This document shows positions 1-5,143 of a DNA stretch of 6,660 nucleotides, piece by piece. Position 1 is the stretch's first letter, and each line of letters begins with the position of its first letter. Source of the stretch: Planctomycetota bacterium. Lineage in GTDB: Bacteria; Planctomycetota; UBA1135; GCA-002686595. The notes beneath the pieces were generated by a model. The model saw nothing but the letters and a program-made list of their open reading frames with translations. It ran no database searches and had not been told where the DNA came from. The translations under genes were made by a program, and so were the position numbers. The DNA is taken from NCBI GenBank assembly GCA_029212955.1, contig JARGOW010000195.1, forward strand, positions 1 to 6,660. The letters run 5' to 3'.

Positions 1-434
1 ACGCCGTTTCGGTTCCCGATGCGTCGCGCTGGAAGTACGGCAAGCTACTCCTGAATCTGGGCAATGCGGTGGACGCATTCGGCCTGCCGGATCCCGGGTT
101 CCAGGGCCTCATCAAGCGGGCGGTGGACGAAGGCCGATGCTGCCTGCGCGCCGCCAACCTGGGTTTCTTAGCCACAGTGGATCTGCTCGCCGCCATGGAA
201 AAGGGGCCCCAGCCTGAAACCATTGATGGTCAATCGCGCCGAGGTGGATCCACTTGGCAGAGTGCGGCCCGGGGCCTTCCCCTGGAAACCGACCACCTGA
301 ATGGCTGGATCGTGGAGCTTGGCCTTCGCCACGGCGTACCCACGCCGGTCAATCAAGCGTTCGTGCGCTTGTCGAAGTTGGGCGCCGCGCCGCGCAGCGT
401 CCCCCTGGCCCAGGTGCAAGCCTGGGCTGAGTGA
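1..434 (+). CDS. Ketopantoate reductase-like protein (PanE/ApbA family), C-terminal part
   Basis: The frame is open from base 3 to the TGA at 432-434, giving 143 visible residues; the N-terminal NAD(P)-binding domain lies outside the window. What remains is the all-helical ApbA C-terminal domain. It shows K14-x3-N18 in a WKYGKLLLN context, which matches the catalytic lysine and neighbouring asparagine of E. coli PanE (K176/N180). It also shows an STWQS motif at 83-87 and an ETDHLNG motif at 95-101, whose glutamate corresponds to the substrate-binding E256. The stretch HGVPTPVN at 110-117 is typical of the family. PanE reduces 2-dehydropantoate to pantoate with NADPH in cytoplasmic pantothenate/CoA synthesis. 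Many homologues outside pan operons are uncharacterised oxidoreductases, and nothing nearby belongs to that pathway, so the family is well supported but the substrate is not. An internal GTG at 69 is not the true start, because the conserved lysine motif lies upstream of it. Confidence 0.85.
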   Translation, partial: AVSVPDASRWKYGKLLLNLGNAVDAFGLPDPGFQGLIKRAVDEGRCCLRAANLGFLATVDLLAAMEKGPQPETIDGQSRRGGSTWQSAARGLPLETDHLNGWIVELGLRHGVPTPVNQAFVRLSKLGAAPRSVPLAQVQAWAE

Positions 435-435
435 A

Positions 436-597
436 TCAGTCCGCCAGTGTGTCGATGAGGGCGCGGCAGGAGGCCATGGCGGCGATGCGGTGCCGCTTGG
501 GCAGGGACGGGATCGCCAGGGATTTGTGGTTGAAGTAGTTTCCCACCACGCCGGAGGTCACGGTCCATGCGGGGTGTGCCGTTTCTGTGATGCTCGG
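436..597 (-). pseudogene. Possible gene remnant, open minus-strand stretch of 53 codons
   Basis: On the minus strand an open stretch runs from just after a TAA (598-600) to a TGA at 436-438. It would encode 53 residues, with a core reading GVVGNYFNHKSLAIPSLPKR. The composition looks like ordinary protein rather than the Arg/Pro-rich strings of shadow frames in this GC-rich DNA. There is no ATG near its beginning. The first possible starts are GTG codons at 561, 549 and 546, and none has a Shine-Dalgarno-like sequence. It could be the tail of a decayed gene, a very small gene, or chance. I do not recognise a family. Confidence 0.25.
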
Positions 598-637
598 TTA
601 GCATGGGTGGATCTGAGTTCGCCCGAACGCCAATGCC

Positions 638-1123
638 ATGAACATCACCCTGCGCCCTATTCACCCCTCGGACCTTCCCACGTTTTTTGAGCATATCCAG
701 GACAAGGAGGCCCAGCACATGGCCGCCTTTGTGCACGAGGATCCGAGCGATCGAGCGGGATTTGATTCCCATTGGGCCAGGTTGATGGCCTCGCCCCGCA
801 TCCTCAAGTTTGCTATCGAGGTGGACTCGGAGTTGGTGGGGCACATCATGAGCTTTGACATGCCGGGCGAGAATGACCAGCTGGACCGGGAGATCACCTA
901 CTGGATCGACAAGGACCACTGGGGCAAGGGCGTTGCCACGGGAGCATTACAGCGCTTCCTGGGTGAAGAGAAAACCCGCCCCCTCAACGGCCGCGCCGCC
1001 AAGGACAACATCGCATCCATCCGCTCCATGGAAAAGTGCGGCTTCGTCCTCGCCGCCGAAGAACGCGGCTTCGCCAACGCCCGCGGCGCGGAGATTGACG
1101 AAGTTGTGATGCGGTTGGGGTGA
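638..1123 (+). CDS. GNAT-family N-acetyltransferase (RimJ/RimL-like)
   Basis: The gene encodes 161 residues, the usual length of a single GNAT domain. The N-terminus (ITLRPIHPSDLPTFFEH, about 3-19) is the beta1-alpha1 start typical of the RimJ/RimL group. Beta strands at about 56-73 lead to motif A. This reads YWIDKDHWGKGVATGAL (88-104), with the acetyl-CoA pyrophosphate loop at W95-G-K-G-V-A-T101. Motif B is NIASIRSMEKCGF at 124-136, the helix and beta turn that close the cofactor site. Such enzymes transfer an acetyl group from acetyl-CoA to a protein N-terminus, amino sugar, antibiotic or other small amine in the cytoplasm; the acceptor cannot be read from sequence. The ATG at 638 begins exactly at the conserved beta1 strand, which fixes the start, although no clear ribosome binding site precedes it. 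The gene faces the lipoprotein gene across a 121-base convergent gap and appears monocistronic. Confidence 0.88.
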   Translation: MNITLRPIHPSDLPTFFEHIQDKEAQHMAAFVHEDPSDRAGFDSHWARLMASPRILKFAIEVDSELVGHIMSFDMPGENDQLDREITYWIDKDHWGKGVATGALQRFLGEEKTRPLNGRAAKDNIASIRSMEKCGFVLAAEERGFANARGAEIDEVVMRLG

Positions 1124-1244
1124 TCGGAGTTGACCGGCAAGGAGCATTGCCGCGTGTTCAGCCTCCGCGGCTCTATACCCGAGATTGCGTCGGAATGCAG
1201 TGGGCCTCAACTCTATCCACAATTCGGAGCCGGGGGACGCTGCT

Positions 1245-1694
1245 CTACTTTCCAGCCTGAATCGAGGCGATGAGTGCTTGCACGTCTTCGCTAGTGAAAC
1301 CGCCGCGGCCTCCTTCGAGGATTCCACCGTTTCCAAGCCGACCATTGACATTCGGAAGAGTGAGAACTTTTCCTGCACTCAGGATTGCGAGCCGCATATT
1401 TAAAAGGGCTTCGGTGTAGTCGCCGAACTCATCTCGCTGCCCGGGGATGGGGGTGAAGCCGAGGGCGGGATTGCCGAGTTGGTCGGTGGATTCGAACAGC
1501 TTCATGTCGAAGTGCTTTGCCGCGGACAGAAATACAGTCTTGCCCTCGTGCTCGAACTCCTGGGCGCCAGGTTCACCCGCGTTGACCTCACCGCGGAATT
1601 CGAGCGGATAGTAGGCGTCAGCCGCAGGTATCGAAGGCGTGGACTGGCAGGCGAACAAAACGAGGACGCAGAGGATGGTGAATCGTGATTTCAT
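1245..1694 (-). CDS. Lipoprotein with a SecD P1-head-like domain
   Basis: The gene encodes 149 residues. The N-terminus is a type II signal peptide: a basic start (MKSR), a hydrophobic core at 6-15 and a lipobox L13-F-A-C16. The mature protein should therefore be lipid-anchored at C16, facing the periplasm or outer membrane. From about residue 50 to the end it follows the pattern of the SecDF P1-head subdomain. It has a TVFLSAAKHF strand/helix (53-62), GNPALGFTPI (74-83), DEFGDYTEALLNMRLAIL (88-105), GKVLTLPNV (108-116), GGILEGG (123-129) and FTSEDVQALIASIQAG (133-148). SecD has comparable text: a protein-like 'G-N-P-x-V-x-F', 'F...T', 'RLAIVLDGKV..P.V', 'GG..I.G' and 'FT.EEA..LA..L.AG'. No SecD membrane segments are present, so this is an orphan head domain, not a translocase. 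Its role is unknown. The gene begins 57 bases after the unknown-function gene upstream and may be co-transcribed with it. Confidence 0.78.
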   Translation of the reverse strand: MKSRFTILCVLVLFACQSTPSIPAADAYYPLEFRGEVNAGEPGAQEFEHEGKTVFLSAAKHFDMKLFESTDQLGNPALGFTPIPGQRDEFGDYTEALLNMRLAILSAGKVLTLPNVNGRLGNGGILEGGRGGFTSEDVQALIASIQAGK

Positions 1695-1751
1695 AACTTC
1701 AGTGTATGGGGGTGGCCGGAGGCTCCGAAAGGTGCGATTTGGTTCACAGGA

Positions 1752-2306
1752 TCACGGGTTGGGAGCTTGGATCTTCTCCAACATCATGCGTGCCCTAGCA
1801 GGAGCTGCCCCAGTCTCTTTTGCCATTTGCTCAAGGGCTTCGTATAGCTTCTTGTTCGCGATTTTGGCAGCCAATCGGCAGTAGTCACTGTACTCGCGCC
1901 ACGGTCGGTTGGCGGCAGCGTCGAGAAGAATGGCGTTGAGTCGGCTGCGTTGGGATTCGGTCAGAGGACAGGACTTCAGTTTTCGGAGCAGGAGGGCTTT
2001 GGTGTACCCAGACCCAAAGTAGTAGGGGTCGAAATCAATGAAGGCGATGGCGAATTCGAGTTTGTAGGGCGCAGTTGGCATCTCACGGGCAAAAGAACTA
2101 TCCAAGGAGGACCAGAGTTTCGCTCCAAGAGAACGAAGGCCAGCCAAGACTCGCTCTTCCGATTCCCTATGCTTCCGTGAATTCCTTAGTTCAGGGTTCC
2201 TGCGTTCAGCATAGTGATTGTCCCAAAAAGCCTTATTGAGCCGAATCCATTCCGCGGCATCGCGCATGACGGCGGTGAGGTGAATCTTGTCAGTTGCGTC
2301 TTTCAT
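1752..2306 (-). CDS. Hypothetical helical protein of unknown function
   Basis: The frame encodes 184 residues from the ATG at 2306. It stays open to another ATG at 2384 (210 residues). I prefer the later start because the extra 26 residues are unlike a folded domain and the earlier ATG lies directly behind a hairpin (2395-2431). Neither start has a good ribosome binding site. There is no signal peptide or membrane segment, so a cytoplasmic location is inferred. The protein is predicted mainly helical. A charged N-terminal half (RRNPELRNSRKHRESEE, 35-51) is followed by a more conserved-looking core, FIDFDPYYFGSGYTKALLLRKL (89-110), LTESQRSRLNAILLDA (115-130) and WREYSDYCRLAAKIA (136-150). I recognise no family or catalytic motif. 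Its GC content (about 52-53% in sampled lines) is well below that of the VWA genes. It lies 57 bases upstream of the lipoprotein gene on the same strand. Confidence 0.72.
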   Translation of the reverse strand: MKDATDKIHLTAVMRDAAEWIRLNKAFWDNHYAERRNPELRNSRKHRESEERVLAGLRSLGAKLWSSLDSSFAREMPTAPYKLEFAIAFIDFDPYYFGSGYTKALLLRKLKSCPLTESQRSRLNAILLDAAANRPWREYSDYCRLAAKIANKKLYEALEQMAKETGAAPARARMMLEKIQAPNP

Positions 2307-2382
2307 GGGCGAACACTGTGTTGAGCCGAGTGTATCGCTTTTCGCTCGCGGTGTAGAAGGACCGTGGAAAGCAAACCAAATC

Positions 2383-2388
2383 ATGTCA
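2383..2388 (-). promoter_or_regulatory. Possible -35 box (TTGACA)
   Basis: The minus strand reads TTGACA, a perfect sigma70 -35 hexamer, between the hairpin at 2395-2431 and the preferred start of the unknown gene at 2306. The sequence about 17 bases further on is a poor -10 (CACGGT). A TACACT further downstream lacks a -35 at proper spacing. It could drive the two-gene unit, but a chance match is quite possible. If it is used, it supports the start at 2306, because it overlaps the ATG at 2384. Confidence 0.2.
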
Positions 2389-2394
2389 ATGAAG

Positions 2395-2431
2395 GAGGGG
2401 GCACCGCCAGCTAAACCAGCGGTGCCCCCTC
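2395..2431 (-). terminator. GC-rich hairpin, likely terminator of the VWA operon
   Basis: An uninterrupted 13-bp inverted repeat (GAGGGGGCACCGC at 2395-2407 and its complement at 2419-2431) encloses an 11-base loop. It begins 28 bases after the TAA of the last VWA gene on the minus strand. The position and strength fit an intrinsic terminator. However, the bases that follow on the minus strand (CTTCATTGAC) are not a clear T tract, so it may instead need Rho or act as an RNA-stabilising 3' end. Confidence 0.6.
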
Positions 2432-2459
2432 TATCATGGGGAAGGGAACTTCCAGGTGG

Positions 2460-3821
2460 TTACGCGCCGAGGCGGCGGAGGGCGATGTCTAGGGGCAGGA
2501 GGATCAGGGCTGCGAGTAGCCACCACCAGAAGGTGTCTTGGGGGGCTTCGGCGGGGTCGCCTTGGAAGGTGAAGTCGGCGGTTGCGACGGCGTTTTCGGA
2601 GCCGCCGGTGTCCTTGGCGATGCGCGTTAGGGCTGCGGGGTCGGGCAGCAGTTCGGCGTATTCGGGGCTGTAGGATTCGGTGAGGCTCAGGGTCTTCATG
2701 GAGATGACCTGGCCGTCGAGTTCGTAGGAGAGCACCAGGTGGTGGGCTTCGCCGTACTTTTCGATGGGGAACTCGGCGGAGAAGAGGCCGGGGCCTTGGG
2801 CGGCGCTGGGCAGTTCTTCGCGTTCGCCATTGGGTTTCATGAGGGTGATCTTGGGCGTCACGTCGCTGCGGAAGGAACCGGAGCGGTCGCGCACGTCCTG
2901 GTAGATCTTGGCCTTGCCACCTTTGACTTCGATGCGCGACATGGTCTGCAGATCGGAGCTGGTGCCGGTGTTCATGACCGAGCGCACCAGCTGGCCCCAG
3001 AACTTGCCGAAGCCCTCCCAGGAAATCCAATCACTGGCCCAGCGGGCTTTGGCGTCGGAGGTGAAGGCGGCGGAGCGGCCCAGCCCGTAGTTCCAAGTGG
3101 CCAGGATCGGATCACCGTAATCGGATAGCAGTGCCACTTCGGCGCGCTGCTTGGCTTGGGTGGCTGTATAGCCCATGAGGAACGGAATGTCCTCGTCGCT
3201 CACGCCCTTGAGTCCATCGGTGGGCGTGCCGACTGTGGGGACAAACGGCTCCTCCACGATCATGGCCTTCGACGCGCGCATGGTTTCGCGGGTAAAGATC
3301 TGCGGGATGCTGGAGAAGTCGTTGGTGAAGTATGCTTCGCCACCGCCCTGGCTAGACAGGCGTTGCAGGAATTCCTGGTCCGCACCGTCGCCGATTCCGA
3401 TGGTGGAAAGCGTCATGCCCTCGGCGGTCAGGTGACCGACCAGGGTGTCGTATCCAGAGCCCTGGGTTTGGCCGTCGGACAACAGGATCACGTGGCGGAT
3501 CTTGGAGTCTTCCTCGAGCAGGGCCTTGTAGGCCTCGTGCAGTCCCGGATAGATGTTGGTTCCGCCGCCTGCGGAAAGGCGCGCGATGTTGTTTTGGATG
3601 CTGGTGCGGTCCGCGGCGCTGGTGATGGGGGAGATCCATTCGGCGCGGCCGTCGAAGGCCACCACGCCGAAGCGGTCGTGGTCCTTGAGGACTTCGGCGG
3701 AGGCGATGGCGGCTTCCTTGGCCAGGCCGATCTTGTGGCCGCCCATGGAACCGGACTTGTCGATAACCAACATCAAGCTCAGGTTGGGCTTTTCAATGTT
3801 CTTTTTGATCGGCATGCGCAC
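2460..3821 (-). CDS. C-terminal half of VWA/GATase1-like membrane protein (second VWA domain), separated by frameshift
   Basis: This frame has 453 residues from a GTG at 3821, but it stays open upstream to the A-run at 3872-3876. There its extra residues (SFGLGGYYRTPIEDTLPVRM) complete the GATase1-like domain of the preceding frame. It is therefore almost certainly the second half of one gene, and the GTG is not a natural start. Counting from the GTG, a complete VWA domain spans about 14-185 with an intact metal-binding MIDAS: D21-K-S23-G-S25, T88 in GGGTN and D116 in LLSDGQ. A conserved block, GLGRSAAFTSDAKARWASDW (246-265), leads into WEGFGKFWGQLVRSVM (268-283), both typical of this family. 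A beta-rich stretch follows. Near the C-terminus, WWWLLAALILLPLDIALRR (432-450) is a membrane helix with a basic cytoplasmic tail. VWA domains of this kind bind partners through a divalent metal in MoxR/VWA complexes; the client is unknown. The gene ends the operon. Confidence 0.85.
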   Translation of the reverse strand: MRMPIKKNIEKPNLSLMLVIDKSGSMGGHKIGLAKEAAIASAEVLKDHDRFGVVAFDGRAEWISPITSAADRTSIQNNIARLSAGGGTNIYPGLHEAYKALLEEDSKIRHVILLSDGQTQGSGYDTLVGHLTAEGMTLSTIGIGDGADQEFLQRLSSQGGGEAYFTNDFSSIPQIFTRETMRASKAMIVEEPFVPTVGTPTDGLKGVSDEDIPFLMGYTATQAKQRAEVALLSDYGDPILATWNYGLGRSAAFTSDAKARWASDWISWEGFGKFWGQLVRSVMNTGTSSDLQTMSRIEVKGGKAKIYQDVRDRSGSFRSDVTPKITLMKPNGEREELPSAAQGPGLFSAEFPIEKYGEAHHLVLSYELDGQVISMKTLSLTESYSPEYAELLPDPAALTRIAKDTGGSENAVATADFTFQGDPAEAPQDTFWWWLLAALILLPLDIALRRLGA

Positions 3822-5140
3822 GGGCAGGGTGTCCTCGATGGGCGTGCGGTAGTAGCCGCCCAGGCCGAAGCTTTTTCGCCCCCGATCATGATCAGGCCGC
3901 CACCCATCTCGCGCACGTAGGTCTTCACCGCTTCCATGGCGCCCGGGCGGAAGTGTTCGCTGGGCAGGTCGGACAGGACCAGGGCGTCGTAGTTGAGCAG
4001 GTCGCGCAGGTCCGTGGGTGCACCGGCTGCGGGGCGCTCCTCCACGGACAGGCCCTGGCTTTCAAGGGCTTCGATGAGGTATCGGCTGGCGCCCGGTTGG
4101 CGCTCCACCAGCAGCACCTTGGGTTTTCCAGCCACTTTGACCGCGCCGCGTACGGCGTTGTTTTCCAGGCGAGTATCGCCCTTGGCTTCGACTAGGGCTT
4201 CGTAGCTGTAATAGCCCTCATCCAGGGTCAGGCGCTCCATGCGCAGTTGGTTGGTGCCTTTCTTGAGCTCCATTTCGCGGTTGGCGATGCGGAAGCCATT
4301 GCGGAAGAGTGTGACGTTGGCGCTGGTGGGTTGGTTGGCCACAATATGCACTGTCAGGTTGAAGGGCTGCTTGACGTGCACTTCGGCTGGCATTTCGATG
4401 GCCTGGGCCAGCACCTCCAGATGCTCGGACGGAGGGGGTGTGTGGGTGTTGACCGTGATGCCGGACTCGCGCAGGGCGCGCAACTCGCGGCCCACCTGAC
4501 CTCGGTTGTGGTTGCCATCGGTGAACAGGACCAATCGTCCGCGGGCCTCCACGGGGATCAGGCTGCGAGCCAAGCGCAGGGCAGCCGCCGTGTCGGTGCG
4601 TTCGATCTGGAGGTTCTGGCGCCATTTCTCGATACGCTCCAGGTTGTCCTGGGCGGTTTTTAGGGCCCCGGCATCGGGGGTCTCGGCGGTTTCCAGGGTT
4701 TGCAGGGCGCTTTGGAATTTTGTGCGGTTGCGGCGGTGCAGGATTCCTTCCAGGCTTTGCTCTTTGGGCTCGATGGGGGTGGTGTCCAGGGTCCTTTGCA
4801 CCTTGGGTTGACCGGCGAACACGACGAGGGCGGAGCTTTGGTGGCGTTCCAGATCGGAGGTGGCATCGAGAACGTGGGCCAGGGAATGTTCCAGCGCTGA
4901 GTCCTCCGTGCTGTCGGAAATGTCGAGCACGTAGATGACGGCTTCGTCCTCGGCGGGCAGGAAAAGCACGGGCCGGGCGAGGCCAGCCAGGATGGCCAAC
5001 AGCCCCAGGCCGCGCAGGCCCGTTGCCAGATACCGGCGACCGCGGCCCAAACCGGCGTAACTCTTCCAGCTCCAAAAGAGCAGCAGGGCCGCCAGGGGAA
5101 TGGCCCACAGGAAGAACTGGGGATTCTCGAACTTCAGCAT
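3779..5140 (-). CDS. N-terminal half of VWA/GATase1-like membrane protein (first VWA domain), broken by frameshift
   Basis: The frame has 453 residues, but family-like sequence stops at K423 (codon 3874-3872). The last 30 residues, starting ASAWAATTAR, are out-of-frame readthrough. Two membrane helices (about 8-25 and 40-62) precede a VWA domain with D73-I-S75-D-S77, T182 or T184, and D208 in LFTDGN. The metal site is thus intact. Between the early strands and the MIDAS threonine there is a charged helical insertion, about 124-181. A beta-sandwich region (about 245-335) follows. Then comes the start of a GATase1-like alpha/beta domain: KVLLVERQPGASRYLIEAL (341-359), YDALVLSDLPSEHF (384-397) and GGGLIMIGGEK (413-423). 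No glutaminase cysteine is apparent. Joined to the next frame by a -1 step, the protein would be about 893 residues, normal for the family. Its ATG lies 3 bases after the stop of the upstream BatA-like gene, so translation is probably coupled. Confidence 0.87.
   Translation of the reverse strand: MLKFENPQFFLWAIPLAALLLFWSWKSYAGLGRGRRYLATGLRGLGLLAILAGLARPVLFLPAEDEAVIYVLDISDSTEDSALEHSLAHVLDATSDLERHQSSALVVFAGQPKVQRTLDTTPIEPKEQSLEGILHRRNRTKFQSALQTLETAETPDAGALKTAQDNLERIEKWRQNLQIERTDTAAALRLARSLIPVEARGRLVLFTDGNHNRGQVGRELRALRESGITVNTHTPPPSEHLEVLAQAIEMPAEVHVKQPFNLTVHIVANQPTSANVTLFRNGFRIANREMELKKGTNQLRMERLTLDEGYYSYEALVEAKGDTRLENNAVRGAVKVAGKPKVLLVERQPGASRYLIEALESQGLSVEERPAAGAPTDLRDLLNYDALVLSDLPSEHFRPGAMEAVKTYVREMGGGLIMIGGEKASAWAATTARPSRTPCPCACRSKRTLKSPT
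3872..3876 (-). other. Frameshift point between two halves of one gene (run of five A)
   Basis: On the minus strand the codons run GGC GAA AAA GCT, with five consecutive A bases. The conserved protein sequence continues only in the -1 frame (GAA AAA AGC TTC GGC CTG GGC GGC). This gives the expected IGGEKSFGLGGY junction of the GATase1-like domain. One missing A fully explains the break; alternatively, the lysine tRNA could slip back one base from AAA to AAA. Five G bases just upstream (3879-3883) are too close to be a classical stimulatory Shine-Dalgarno element. Confidence 0.88.
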
Positions 5141-5143
5141 GGG

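Noticed and set aside
353..919. 188-residue minus-strand frame
   Set aside because: It overlaps both the ketopantoate-reductase tail and the GNAT gene antisense, and has shadow-like composition. The protein-like minus stretch at 436-597 is in a different frame.
1149..1171. Inverted repeat GCCGCG/CGCGGC in the convergent gap after the GNAT gene
   Set aside because: The stem is only 6 bp with an 11-base loop and no following T tract, too weak to call a terminator in GC-rich DNA.
2434..3030. 198-residue minus-strand frame rich in Arg, Pro and His
   Set aside because: It lies in another frame over the second VWA gene, which has clear conserved motifs; the composition is that of a GC-rich shadow.
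3819..3821. GTG as a genuine start of a separate C-terminal VWA gene
   Set aside because: Conserved sequence continues upstream in the same frame to the A-run, there is no good ribosome binding site, and the domain would be cut in the middle.
3865..3890. Clear-cut programmed -1 frameshift signal
   Set aside because: The run has only five A, no classic X-XXY-YYZ heptamer, and the upstream G-run is too close to act as the usual stimulator. It is kept only as an alternative to an indel.
3156..3920. 254-residue plus-strand frame
   Set aside because: It is antisense to the VWA2 and frameshift region, Gly/Ala/Val-rich, with no family motif. The coding signal is on the minus strand.
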